From: an uncultured Clostridia bacterium
GTDB taxonomy: Bacteria; Bacillota; Clostridia; Christensenellales; Aristaeellaceae
Direction: 5' to 3'
Length of the DNA stretch: 64,000 bases
NCBI GenBank assembly: GCA_934636105.1
Contig: CAKTZR010000011.1
Span: 1 to 64,000, forward strand
Made by a program: the position numbers and the translations under genes. How positions within the stretch are numbered: position 1 is the first letter of the stretch; each line of letters opens with the position of its first letter. Positions 23,288 through 31,995 of this stretch are shown here, one piece after another. The notes beneath the pieces were generated by a model that was not told where the DNA came from, searched no databases, and saw only the letters and a program-made list of their open reading frames with translations.

Positions 23288-24033
23288 CCGATCCACCTCC
23301 CGGAAAACAGCAGCGCCGCCAGCATCCAAAGCTCCGCGCGCTGCAAAAACCAGCCTGCCAGATCGCCCGTAATGCCGCCGAACTGCTTCACTGCCACGGC
23401 GTAATACCGCCAAAGCGCCAGCAGCGCCGCCAGCACGAGCAGCCCGCCGCCCAGCAGCGCCATCCCCGCGCCGACGCAGACGCTCATGATCAGCAGGATG
23501 CGCTTCACGCGCCGCTTGTCCGCCGCCGTCGCAAACGTGTGCGCCAAACCCGTGTTCTTCGCCATCGGGAACGCCGCAACCGCATAGCCGGAGAGACAGC
23601 GCTCCAAAACAAGCGCCAGCGTCCAGACACCGCCGACGCGCGGCGTGAACCGCAGGCCAGCGCAAAGCGCGAAATACAGCACGAAGTAGCTGCACAGGCG
23701 GATCACCGCGAATGCGCCGCAATGCGGGTCTTTGAGAATTGCCAGCTTTTTTTCTCTGTCGCCATAGCTGGAAAGCGCGTCGGAGGTATCCGCAAAACCG
23801 TCCAGATGAATGCCGCCCGTCACCGCGACGGGAATCAAGCAGAAGCCCGCCGCCCTCAGCATCTCCGGCAGCGGGAGCAGACCGCAGGCGCACCACAGCG
23901 CGCCGATGACCACGCCGATGAGCGGAAACGCCGCCATCGCGTAGCGCATGTTCCGTTCATTCCAGTCAAACTGCGGCACGGGAAGCGCGGAAAACATCGC
24001 AAATGCCACGCAGACAGTTTCAAGCACGACCAA
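23284..24033 (-). CDS. cobS: Adenosylcobinamide-GDP ribazoletransferase
   Basis: 249-residue membrane enzyme that joins adenosylcobinamide-GDP to alpha-ribazole in the last assembly step. It has the family motif GGIHLDGFADTSDAL with the aspartates that bind metal, followed by DPHCGAFAV. About six helices are seen. It overlaps cobU by 14 bp and the short CobU-like gene by 4 bp. Confidence 0.95.
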   Translation of the reverse strand: MVVLETVCVAFAMFSALPVPQFDWNERNMRYAMAAFPLIGVVIGALWCACGLLPLPEMLRAAGFCLIPVAVTGGIHLDGFADTSDALSSYGDREKKLAILKDPHCGAFAVIRLCSYFVLYFALCAGLRFTPRVGGVWTLALVLERCLSGYAVAAFPMAKNTGLAHTFATAADKRRVKRILLIMSVCVGAGMALLGGGLLVLAALLALWRYYAVAVKQFGGITGDLAGWFLQRAELWMLAALLFSGRWIG

Positions 24034-24553
24034 GCCCGTTTCCTCCCTTCACCCATTGGGGTATACCGCAGACGACACGGCAGACGTTTTCCGCCCGCAC
24101 CGCCAGCGCGTTGTTCACCTGCGCCAGCGCCAGCAGATACGTGTCCGTATCGCCCGCATAATCCGCGCCCCCGCGAAATACCTCGTTGGATACGATAATC
24201 AGGTGTTCGCATTGCGCGTGCAGCCTGTCCGCGCCGCGCAGAATGGCGCAGGCCGCATCCGCCCCCGCGCCGTCCGCATCATACAGTTCATTGGCAGCGA
24301 GATTGCCCATGTCCTCCAGCAACGCCGTTCCACGCGCAGGCACATCCAGCTTTTCCAGATGCAGCGGGCATTCCAGCGTTTCAAACCGCTTTTCCCGGCG
24401 CATCGCCCGGTGGCGCGCCACGCGCTTTTCGCTTTCCGCGTCCCAGACGTGCATGGTCGCCACATAAAAACGCGGCAGGCCGCTCTGCACGGCGAGACTT
24501 TCCGCAAACGCGCTCTTGCCGCTGGCCGAGCCGCCGACAACCAGCGTCAGCAT
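24020..24553 (-). CDS. cobU: Adenosylcobinamide kinase/guanylyltransferase
   Basis: 177-residue bifunctional enzyme that phosphorylates adenosylcobinamide and transfers GMP to it. Walker A is VVGGSASGKSAFAE. The guanylylated histidine region is RVARHRAMR and the C-terminal segment VSNEVFRGG...LAQVNNALA is typical. ATG 24553 overlaps the cobT stop by 7 bp; the frame is open further upstream only as a shadow of cobT. Confidence 0.93.
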   Translation of the reverse strand: MLTLVVGGSASGKSAFAESLAVQSGLPRFYVATMHVWDAESEKRVARHRAMRREKRFETLECPLHLEKLDVPARGTALLEDMGNLAANELYDADGAGADAACAILRGADRLHAQCEHLIIVSNEVFRGGADYAGDTDTYLLALAQVNNALAVRAENVCRVVCGIPQWVKGGNGLGRA

Positions 24554-25611
24554 TGCGGGGTATACGGCGCAATGCCGCCCTCCGCAAAGGAATAGCAGCC
24601 CTGATAGACGGCCAGCGCCATATTCCACAGCGGGATGGACGCAACCGCGCCCGTGCCCTCGCCCAGGTGCATATCCGCCGTGAGAAGCGGCCGCTTGCCC
24701 AGCGCCTCCAGCACGAGCTGCGCTGCCGGTTCGGAGGACGCGTGGCTGGCGAACACCGCCTTGCCCGCGTTCGGGCAGAGCCGCACCGCGCACAGCGCCG
24801 CAACGCCGCTGATGAAGCCATCCATCACAATCGGCACGCCGTGCAGCGCGCCGCCCAGAAACACGCCGCAGAGCCCGGCGATGTCCAGCCCGCCGAGCTT
24901 GGTGAGCACGTCCAGCGGATCCCGCACGTCGGGCCGATTAACCGCCAGGCCGCGCTTAATCGCGTCGATTTTGCGCGCAAGTCCCGCGTCGGAAAGCCCC
25001 GCGCCGCGCCCGGTCATCCGCTCCACATGCTGACCCAAAAGCGCCGCCGCCACGGCGCTGGACGTGGTTGTGTTGCCGATGCCCATTTCGCCCGTCGCCA
25101 GCAGAGAAAAGCCCTTCTCCTTCCACTCGCCCACAAGCTGCATGCCGACCGCAATCGCGTCGATCGTCTGCGCGCGCGTCATCGCCGGGCCCCGGGTGAA
25201 ATCCGCCGTGCCGTCGGCGATGCGCCTGTCCAGCACGCCGCGCACCTTTTCCCCCGCCATGCCGATATCCACGGGCGCCACGTCGCAGCGCGCGACGTCC
25301 GCCATCCGGCAGACGCTCGTGGTGTGCCGCGCGAGGTTTTCCGCCACGGCGCGCGTCACGCTTTGATCCGTCTGGCTCACGCCCTGCGCCACCACGCCGT
25401 TATCCGCGCAGAGCACAAACACCGCGCGGCTGCTCACGTCGATTTCCTCCCGTCCGGTCAGCGCCGCCGCATCCTCGATCAGCGTTTCCAGCCGTCCCAG
25501 CCCGCCCAGCGGCTTGGCCAGGCTCGCCCAATGCGCATGCGCCGCCGCCCGCGCCGCTTCATCCGCGGGAGGAATCCGCTCCAGCGCGGCCTTCAATTCT
25601 GTTTCCGTCAT
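24547..25611 (-). CDS. cobT: Nicotinate-nucleotide-dimethylbenzimidazole phosphoribosyltransferase
   Basis: 354-residue enzyme that activates the lower ligand base to alpha-ribazole phosphate. Visible family segments are LARHTTSVCRMADVARCDVAPVDIG, GEMGIGNTTTSSAVAAALLG and the C-terminal catalytic glutamate in MHLGEGTGAVASIPLW. It is the first gene of the eight-gene operon. I found no cobalamin riboswitch in the 200 bp upstream, which is filled by a family A repeat and the panE terminator. A promoter for the operon is not obvious. Confidence 0.95.
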   Translation of the reverse strand: MTETELKAALERIPPADEAARAAAHAHWASLAKPLGGLGRLETLIEDAAALTGREEIDVSSRAVFVLCADNGVVAQGVSQTDQSVTRAVAENLARHTTSVCRMADVARCDVAPVDIGMAGEKVRGVLDRRIADGTADFTRGPAMTRAQTIDAIAVGMQLVGEWKEKGFSLLATGEMGIGNTTTSSAVAAALLGQHVERMTGRGAGLSDAGLARKIDAIKRGLAVNRPDVRDPLDVLTKLGGLDIAGLCGVFLGGALHGVPIVMDGFISGVAALCAVRLCPNAGKAVFASHASSEPAAQLVLEALGKRPLLTADMHLGEGTGAVASIPLWNMALAVYQGCYSFAEGGIAPYTPQC

Positions 25612-25644
25612 TACATGCTCCTATTTAAAATTCCGTGTCGTTTA

Positions 25645-25771
25645 ACTCCTTCAGTCAGCTTCGCTGACAGCTCCCTCAAGGAGGGAGCCTTTTGGTATAA
25701 GCATCGATAGCGTGAGGATCAGGCCTCCCTCTTAGAGGGAGGTGGCACGACGAAGTCGTGACGGAAGGAGT
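25645..25771. repeat. Family A repeat, full copy 2
   Basis: A 127-bp element with inverted ends ACTCCTTC and GAAGGAGT. Left module: GTCAGC-TTC-GCTGAC then CTCCCTC-AAG-GAGGGAG. Right module: CCTCCCTC-TTA-GAGGGAGG then CACGAC-GAA-GTCGTG. A unique core of about 30 bp separates them. It fills the gap between cobT and panE. Confidence 0.8.
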
Positions 25772-25802
25772 AAAAAATCCGGGTGGACGCGTCCAACCCG
25801 GC
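25772..25802 (-). terminator. panE terminator
   Basis: CCGGGTTGGACGCG pairs with CGTCCACCCGG and is followed by six T on the minus strand. Confidence 0.8.
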
Positions 25803-25809
25803 CTTTTGC

Positions 25810-26727
25810 TCACTGCTCGTTTCTGCGCTCCATCGCGTGAACCAGATTCACCATCGCCCGGTGCGTCGGCGCTGGCACGCCGTTCCGGTCGCTGGCACGG
25901 ACGACGCTGCCGCTGATGGTATCGACCTCGGTGCGTCGGCCGTTCTTGAGGTCTGCGTAGATGCTCGTCAGGCCGTTCGGGCTGTCCTCGCAGACCCTGC
26001 GCACCTCGGCGATCTTCTCATTCACGTCAAAGTCGATCCCCTCGCCCGCCGCGACGGCCACCGCTTCACGCACCAGCGCTTCGCAAATCGCCCACGCATT
26101 CGGATTTTCGACGATGAAGCCCATCGGCACCTGTAACACGCCGGTCAGGATGCTGACGGAAACATTGGTGAGCATCTTCTGCCAGATGAGCTTCTGAATG
26201 TTCTGCATGCAGTCCGTCTCAAATCCGCAGGCGGCGAACGCTTCGCGAATCGGCTCAAGCCGCGCCGCGTCGCCGACCAGCGGGCCGATGTGCGTATAGC
26301 CGCTGCCGCCGTGGCGGATTTCGCCCACGCCGGTGACGGCGCTGTTGTGCTGCGTCGTACCGATGATGATGTGCGCATCATCCGCAAAGCGGCGGAGCAC
26401 ATCTTCGTGCCCGCTGCCGTTCTGGAGCGTCATCAAATAGGTATCTTTGCCGATCAGCGCGCGGTTCTTCTCCAGCGCCGCTTCACTCTGCATCGATTTG
26501 ACGAACAGAATCACCAACTCCATCGGCTCCATGCCGCTCGTGTCGCCCGTGATGCCGGGATGCACGGTTTCGCGCGTTCCGTCCGGCTCGGTGATGGTCA
26601 GCCCCTCTTGCCGGATTTTCGCGATGCGTTCCGGGTTTCTGTCCACCAGCGTCACGTCGTTTTTCCGGCTCAGATAGCCGCCGTACAGCGCGCCCATCGC
26701 GCCGCAGCCGATCACCGCAATTTTCAT
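25810..26727 (-). CDS. panE: 2-dehydropantoate 2-reductase (ketopantoate reductase)
   Basis: 305 residues. An N-terminal Rossmann NADPH fold begins MKIAVIGCGAMGALYGGYL, followed by FVKSMQSEAAL and the helical C-terminal domain with the catalytic lysine near NIQKLIWQKMLTNVSVS and SSIYADLKNGRRTEVDTISG, typical of the ApbA/PanE family. It reduces ketopantoate to pantoate for coenzyme A synthesis. Some family members act on other 2-keto acids, so the substrate is inferred. It stands alone, divergent from the LytTR system. Confidence 0.87.
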   Translation of the reverse strand: MKIAVIGCGAMGALYGGYLSRKNDVTLVDRNPERIAKIRQEGLTITEPDGTRETVHPGITGDTSGMEPMELVILFVKSMQSEAALEKNRALIGKDTYLMTLQNGSGHEDVLRRFADDAHIIIGTTQHNSAVTGVGEIRHGGSGYTHIGPLVGDAARLEPIREAFAACGFETDCMQNIQKLIWQKMLTNVSVSILTGVLQVPMGFIVENPNAWAICEALVREAVAVAAGEGIDFDVNEKIAEVRRVCEDSPNGLTSIYADLKNGRRTEVDTISGSVVRASDRNGVPAPTHRAMVNLVHAMERRNEQ

Positions 26728-26881
26728 GTCGTCGTTCCTCCGTTCGGTTTTTCGCCTTCATTATACAGCATCCTCCTGGGCTTGAAAAGCGGCTTTTGCG
26801 GGAAAAAGCGGTTTCCTGTGGATTTTCGCGCCGTAATATGATACGATATCTATATCTGAAACAGACGGGGAGGCGGCGGCC

Positions 26882-27586
26882 ATGCGGATTTGGCTGGCGG
26901 AGGATGAAGCGCCCCAGCGGGCTCAGCTGGACGCGCTTTTGCGACAGGTTTGCGCCGCGCGCGGCATTGAAGCGGAAATCCGCGCGTTTGAAAGCGGGCA
27001 GGCGCTCGTGGATGCGTATGAACCGGGCGTCGATCTGCTTCTTTTGGATATCGATATGCCCGGTTTGAGCGGCATGGACGCGGCGCACCGCATTCGCGAG
27101 CGGGACGAGCGCGTGCTGATCGTCTTCTGCACCAACCTCGTCGCCCGCGCGCTGGACGGATACGCCGTTGCCGCGCTGGATTTTCTGGTCAAGCCGATTA
27201 CGCGGGGCAGGCTGGAGGATCTGATGGACAAGGCGCTTCGCCGTCTCGGCCTGTCTGTGCCCGCCGCGCTGACGCTGCACACGCAGGACGCGACCACCGT
27301 CGTTCCCGTGCGCGATATCCTCTACGCCGAAACCTACGGCCGCAAGGTGCGGCTGCATACGACCTCCGGGACGCTCGACCTGCGCATGACGCTTTCCGCA
27401 CTGGAAAGCCAGCTCCCGGAAAACGCCTTTTTCCGCATTCACAACGCCTGCATCGTCTCCCTGGCCCATGTGGATCGCATCAGCGGGTGCGACGTGGCCG
27501 TCGGCGGCGACACCCTGCCCGTCAGCCGCCACAAAAAACGCGACTTTTTGAAGGCGCTGACCAGCTTTATGGGAGAACAGCTATGA
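26882..27586 (+). CDS. LytTR-type response regulator
   Basis: 234 residues. The receiver domain (1-120) has E7/D8 in WLAEDEAPQ, phosphoacceptor D56 in LLLLDIDMPGLSG and a K in FLVKPITRGRL. The C-terminal LytTR DNA-binding domain (about 135-230) reads VRDILYAETYGRKVRLHTTSGTL and FFRIHNACIVSLAHVDRI. Its stop overlaps the kinase start by 4 bp. Proteins of this class bind pairs of 9-bp repeats about 21 bp apart; the secreted flavoreductase downstream is the likely target. No autoinducing peptide gene is seen nearby. Confidence 0.9.
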   Translation: MRIWLAEDEAPQRAQLDALLRQVCAARGIEAEIRAFESGQALVDAYEPGVDLLLLDIDMPGLSGMDAAHRIRERDERVLIVFCTNLVARALDGYAVAALDFLVKPITRGRLEDLMDKALRRLGLSVPAALTLHTQDATTVVPVRDILYAETYGRKVRLHTTSGTLDLRMTLSALESQLPENAFFRIHNACIVSLAHVDRISGCDVAVGGDTLPVSRHKKRDFLKALTSFMGEQL

Positions 27587-28905
27587 ATCCGTCCATTTTC
27601 GCCGTCGCGACGCTCTACGGCGCGCTGGAGCTGGCGGCGCTGCTCGTCTTTCTGCATCCGTATGCCCGGCAGGGACTCGCCCGCCGCTGCGATACGCCCG
27701 CCCTCCGCGTGCTTTTCGGCGTGGCGGTGGCGTTTGTCTTCGCCGCGCTGCGCATCGGCCAAAGCTCCTCCGACATGGTGCTCAACATCCTGCTGCATTT
27801 CGCCGCCGTGGCGCTGGTGGGCTGGGCGCTGTATGACCTGCCGCTGATGCAGGTGCTCAACAGTTCGCTGGTGTTCCACCTGACGCTGGATATGTGCAAA
27901 TCGCTCCTGTGGGATATGCTGCCGTTCATGAAGGCCTTCCGCACGGAGAGCAGCGCGCTGGACCAGCTGGCGCTCACCCTGCCGCTGATGGCGCTGCAAA
28001 CGCTGGTCTGCCTGGCGCTGCGCCGCTCGGCCTGCATGCTGCACGACAGGCGGATGAACCGCACGATGGCGGCGCTGATCTTTCTGCCCGCCGTGCCGTA
28101 TCTGTATGTCAAAAGCCTGCAATACCGCTCGTTCATGATCGGCGACGTGACCTATTCCGGCACGATGAGCGCGCTGTGCTTTCTGGTCTGCCTGCTGGCG
28201 GTGGCCGTCTCGCTGCTCTCCAACCGGCTGGTGGAAGGCATCGACCGGGAGCGCCGCGCCGAACACGAGCATATGACGCTCGAGCGGCTGGAAGCGCAGA
28301 TGGCCCAGCATCAGCAGCAGATCGACAACATCAACAAGCTCAGCCACGACATGCGCAACCACCTCGCCACGCTCGCAGCCATGGGCGGCTCCAAGGAAGC
28401 GGCTGACTACATCGCGGCGCTGACGCACCGCTTCGCGCCCGTCGCCGTGCAGAAAATCTCCGGCTGTCAGGTGCTGGACGTGCTGCTGGCGCAGAAGATG
28501 GACGAATGCAGCCGCGTCGGCGCGTCGCTCATCCCCTGCATCTCGCAGGAAGCCATCGGCGCGCTGAGCGCCATATCCAGCCCGGATTTATGCACGCTCT
28601 ACGGCAATCTGCTCGATAACGCCATCGAAGCCGTTTCCGCCCTGCCGGAAGATGAGGATCGAACCGTCACCCTGCGCACCAACCTGCGCGGCAATCTGCT
28701 CGTCATCCGCACGGAAAACCGCTTTCAGGGCGAGCGCCGCCACGCGGGCAGCGGTTTTTCCACCACCAAGGCGGATACGAACGCGCACGGATACGGCCTG
28801 CGGAGCGTGCGCGACTGTGTGCATCATCTGGGCGGCGAAATGACGCTTTCGGACGAAAACCGTCTGTTTGTCGTCAATGTGCTGCTCCCTGCCGATAAGA
28901 TCTAA
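27583..28905 (+). CDS. AgrC/NatK-like sensor histidine kinase
   Basis: 440 residues. The first 215 form six or seven membrane helices without a sizeable outside domain. A coiled stretch (EHEHMTLERLEAQMAQHQQQIDNI) leads to the phosphoacceptor H255 in NKLSHDMRNHLATL, followed by a GHKL ATPase with NLLDNAIEAV and YGLRSVRDCV. This is the HPK10-type layout that pairs with LytTR regulators. ATG 27583 overlaps the regulator stop; the longer frame is only a shadow. What it senses is unknown; the flavoreductase just downstream suggests an electron acceptor or a membrane state. Confidence 0.88.
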   Translation: MNPSIFAVATLYGALELAALLVFLHPYARQGLARRCDTPALRVLFGVAVAFVFAALRIGQSSSDMVLNILLHFAAVALVGWALYDLPLMQVLNSSLVFHLTLDMCKSLLWDMLPFMKAFRTESSALDQLALTLPLMALQTLVCLALRRSACMLHDRRMNRTMAALIFLPAVPYLYVKSLQYRSFMIGDVTYSGTMSALCFLVCLLAVAVSLLSNRLVEGIDRERRAEHEHMTLERLEAQMAQHQQQIDNINKLSHDMRNHLATLAAMGGSKEAADYIAALTHRFAPVAVQKISGCQVLDVLLAQKMDECSRVGASLIPCISQEAIGALSAISSPDLCTLYGNLLDNAIEAVSALPEDEDRTVTLRTNLRGNLLVIRTENRFQGERRHAGSGFSTTKADTNAHGYGLRSVRDCVHHLGGEMTLSDENRLFVVNVLLPADKI

Positions 28906-29040
28906 AGCGGCTTGACGCGCCAATTACGCACGAAAAACGACCAACCGCGCAAAACCCCTTTTCTTTCCAAAAACGTCGTGATAATCTATTCACAAACGCA
29001 GGAGCATTCCTCCTGTGGAAACAGAAAAGGGGTATTTTTC

Positions 29041-30885
29041 ATGAAGAACATGAAGACAGCGCTCAGCGCCGTGCTCGCTTCCGCCATGATCTTTGGCGCG
29101 GCGATGGCCAGCGCCGAGACCTATTCCGCCTCCGCCAAGGGCTTTGGCGGCGACGTGACCGTGAACGTGACCGTGGAAGACGGCAAGATCACCGCGGCCG
29201 AAGCGACCGGCATCAGCGAGACGCCCGCCCTGGGCGGCGCGGCCATGCCGCAGCTCTGCGAGGAGATCGTCGCGAACCAGACGCCGTATGTGGATACCGT
29301 TTCCGGCGCGACCCTGACCTCCAACGCCGTCATCGAAGCCGCAACCGCCGCGCTTGAGCAGGCGGGCCTGACCTTTGAGAAGGCCGAAGCCGTCAAGGGC
29401 GAGGACGAGGTTGCGGATTGCGACGTGCTGGTCATCGGCATGGGCGCTTCCGGCACGACCGCCGCGCTTTCCGCCGCTGAAAACGGCGCGAAGGTCATCG
29501 GCGTGGAATCCTCCACGACCCTCGGCGGCATGGGCAACGCCGCGCAGGGCATGTTCGCCATCGGCACCACGCTTCAGCAGGAGCGCTACGGCGACGACCT
29601 CGGCTCTGACGAGGAATACTGGTTCAACAAGTACATGGAGCAGAGCAACGAGCTGGGCAACGCCGCGCTGATCCGCACCTTCGTGGGTGAAGCGAAGAAC
29701 ACCGTTCAGTACCTGCTCGACCATGACATCAACGTCTACCTGAGCAAGACCGCTCAGCAGGTCGCGCACTTCGACGAGACCATCATCTATCACCGCTGGA
29801 ACAACACCCAGCCGTTCGTCCACTTCCAGGAGTATCTGGATAAGAACGGCGTGGATATCCGCTGGAACACCACCGCCACCCAGCTGCTCACCGATGAGAC
29901 GGGCGCGGTCGTCGGCGCTGTCTGCACCAAGGAGGACGGCAGCCAGCTGACCGTCAACGCTAAGGCCGTCATCGTCTCCACCGGCTCCTTCGCGGGCAAC
30001 GAGAGCATGATGCGCGAGGCGCTCGGCACGGCGTATGACAACGTTTCCGTCATGGGCGGCTGCGACGGCAGCGGTCTGGAAATGATGTATGCCGTCGGCG
30101 CGGCCAAGGGCGAACTGCTGACCATGAACCACGGCGTCGGCCCGAAGAGCCGCGATCTGGAAGTGGCCACCGAGCTGACCATGAACACTCCGTGCCTGTG
30201 GGTCAACAACCAGGGCAAGCGCTTCATGAACGAAGACCTGCTCAAGGACACCGTCGAATACTCCTCCGCCGTGCTGGCGCAGGGCGGCTATGCCTACACC
30301 ATCGTCGATCAGGCGACCGTGGATCGCTGGGCGGACGCTTCCTATGAGAACACCGGCTCCTGGATCCACTACTGGGATCAGAACGGCATCATCGGCGAGG
30401 ACGGCGAGCGCACCATCTACCATGCCCCGATTGATAAGGATGCGTTCCTGCGCGACTTCGAGACCCTGACCGCCACCGGCGACGGCATCGTGGCCAACAC
30501 CATCGAGGAGGCTGCCGCGTTCATCGGCTGCCCGGTCGAGAACCTCCAGAGCACCATCGACACCTACAACGGCTATGTCAAGGCCGGCAAGGATGAGCAG
30601 TACTTCAAGTCCAGCGAGGATCTCCTCTGGACGGTTGAGGAAGGCCCGTTCTACGTCACCAAGGGCTACAACGCCGTGCTCGGCGCGCTGGGCGGCGTGA
30701 ACACCAACGAGCTGCTCCAGGTTGTGGACAGCACCAATACCCCGATCTCCGGCCTGTACGCCACCGGCAACAACGTTTCCGGCATGAGCGTTGCGGCTTA
30801 CGTCAACATCGAAGGCACCGGCCTGGGCTTCGCCCTGACCAGCGGCCGTCTCGCGGGCGCGAATGCCGCCGCGGTGAGCAAGTAA
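29041..30885 (+). CDS. Secreted FMN-binding flavoreductase, second copy
   Basis: 614 residues with a signal peptide (ending AMASAE), an FMN-binding domain (about 25-100) with flavinylation motif DTVSGAT, and a FAD domain opening DCDVLVIGMGASGTTAALSAAENGAKVIG. It is a relative of the protein at 10496-12262 with the same order of domains. The region before the conserved double glycine reads YNAVLGALGGVNTN, without the His-His-Thr of fumarate reductases and without the GLHIN of the other copy, so the two probably act on different substrates. ATG 29041 has AGGGG upstream. It follows a LytTR two-component system by 135 bp, and a terminator follows. Confidence 0.88.
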   Translation: MKNMKTALSAVLASAMIFGAAMASAETYSASAKGFGGDVTVNVTVEDGKITAAEATGISETPALGGAAMPQLCEEIVANQTPYVDTVSGATLTSNAVIEAATAALEQAGLTFEKAEAVKGEDEVADCDVLVIGMGASGTTAALSAAENGAKVIGVESSTTLGGMGNAAQGMFAIGTTLQQERYGDDLGSDEEYWFNKYMEQSNELGNAALIRTFVGEAKNTVQYLLDHDINVYLSKTAQQVAHFDETIIYHRWNNTQPFVHFQEYLDKNGVDIRWNTTATQLLTDETGAVVGAVCTKEDGSQLTVNAKAVIVSTGSFAGNESMMREALGTAYDNVSVMGGCDGSGLEMMYAVGAAKGELLTMNHGVGPKSRDLEVATELTMNTPCLWVNNQGKRFMNEDLLKDTVEYSSAVLAQGGYAYTIVDQATVDRWADASYENTGSWIHYWDQNGIIGEDGERTIYHAPIDKDAFLRDFETLTATGDGIVANTIEEAAAFIGCPVENLQSTIDTYNGYVKAGKDEQYFKSSEDLLWTVEEGPFYVTKGYNAVLGALGGVNTNELLQVVDSTNTPISGLYATGNNVSGMSVAAYVNIEGTGLGFALTSGRLAGANAAAVSK

Positions 30886-30902
30886 TTTCGTCCCCTCTAT
30901 AA

Positions 30903-30939
30903 AAAGAAGTCGCTTGGGAAACCGAGCGACTTCTTTTTT
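30903..30939 (+). terminator. Flavoreductase terminator
   Basis: GAAGTCGCT-TGGGAAACCG-AGCGACTTC followed by a run of T. Confidence 0.88.
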
Positions 30940-31010
30940 ACTCCCTCAGTCAGCTTCGCTGACAGCTTCCTCCAAGAGGGAGGTGTCGAACGAAGTGAGA
31001 CGGAAGGAGT
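30940..31010. repeat. Family A repeat, compact copy 3
   Basis: A 71-bp form without a core: ACTCCCTCAGTCAGC-TTC-GCTGACAG, a single CTTCCTC-CAA-GAGGGAGG stem, then TCGAACGAAGTGAGACGGAAGGAGT. It lies between two terminators in the gap between convergent genes. Confidence 0.7.
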
Positions 31011-31016
31011 TAAAAA

Positions 31017-31066
31017 GGAGCGCCCGCTCTCCCCCATCGGGAAGCGCGAACGCTCCTTTGATCTTT
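31017..31066 (-). terminator. TetR gene terminator
   Basis: Minus-strand GGAGCGTTCGCG pairs with the GCGGGCGCTCC half around a stem-loop, followed by TTTTT. Confidence 0.75.
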
Positions 31067-31067
31067 T

Positions 31068-31616
31068 TTACTTATTCTTGGCCAGCTGCGTATCGTGCAT
31101 CTCGTGAATGCGCTGCGCGACCTGATCCTTAGCGAAGTTGGTGCGGCCCGTCGCCTGCATCGCGGCCAGGCCGTGCGCATAGAGCAGCACATCCTCGCAG
31201 ATGCGCTTCGCCCTCTCGTTATCAAGCCCCTGCTCGCCCGCTTCCGCGGCGATCACCGGCTCGCGAACCAGTTCGTTGCCGAAGCTCTGCACGCCGTTGT
31301 CCTCGCGAAGGAACATGTGCGCAAACAGGCGCGGCTGTTCGGTCGCAAAACGCACATAGGCGTTGCATTTGCCTTCCAGCGCCGGGCAGTCCTTCGTTTC
31401 TTCGCCAACGGTCTGCTCAAAAACGTCGTGCGCTTTCTGATCCAGCGCGTTCTTCAAATCGTCCATGCCGGAGAAATAGCTGAAGATCGGCTGGGTCGAA
31501 CAATTCAGCGCCTTCGCAACGGAACGTGCGTTCACCGCGCCCATTCCTTCCTGGCAGAACATGGCAAACGATCTTTCCAGAATCATTTCCCGTGTAATTC
31601 TCTGTTTAGGGGGCAT
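31068..31616 (-). CDS. TetR/AcrR-family transcriptional regulator
   Basis: 182 residues from the ATG with AGGAAG 8 nt upstream (MPPKQRITREM). The helix-turn-helix is ILERSFAMFCQEGMGAVNARSVAKALNCSTQPIFSYFSGMDDLKNAL. The remainder is a helical ligand domain of the WHG-like clostridial type (AYVRFATEQPRLFAHMFLRED). It stands alone, convergent with the flavoreductase, with no obvious regulated partner except possibly itself or the secreted protein divergent from it. Confidence 0.88.
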   Translation of the reverse strand: MPPKQRITREMILERSFAMFCQEGMGAVNARSVAKALNCSTQPIFSYFSGMDDLKNALDQKAHDVFEQTVGEETKDCPALEGKCNAYVRFATEQPRLFAHMFLREDNGVQSFGNELVREPVIAAEAGEQGLDNERAKRICEDVLLYAHGLAAMQATGRTNFAKDQVAQRIHEMHDTQLAKNK

Positions 31617-31995
31617 AAAATCCACTTCCTATCCTTAAATTGAAAGAATCTTGGATTATGGTAACATATTCTTTTCTTTTCGTCAACACCTTTTTATTTT
31701 TGCAGTTATTTATATTTTCATTTCTTTTTGTACACAGATTTGCGTGTGCAAACGCTTGTTTTTATTGGATTTTTTCGACACGATTCGATCATTTCATCCG
31801 TCATTTTTCGAAAATCCGCCCACAAAAAAATTTGGCCGCCACCGAAAATTGTTTCTTTTTTCAACGCACTGCCCCGCCGTTTGTCCGTTTTTCAAACCGC
31901 AATGCGCCGTTTGGTCAAGCCGCGCGATTGAGTTTTGCCGGAAATCATGGTATAATATGAACTTAGGTTTTTTTCTTGAAATGAGGTGCTTGATT

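Noticed and set aside
25612..25809. Cobalamin riboswitch in front of cobT
   Set aside because: No B12-box (GCCACTG) or matching arms; the gap is a repeat element plus terminator.
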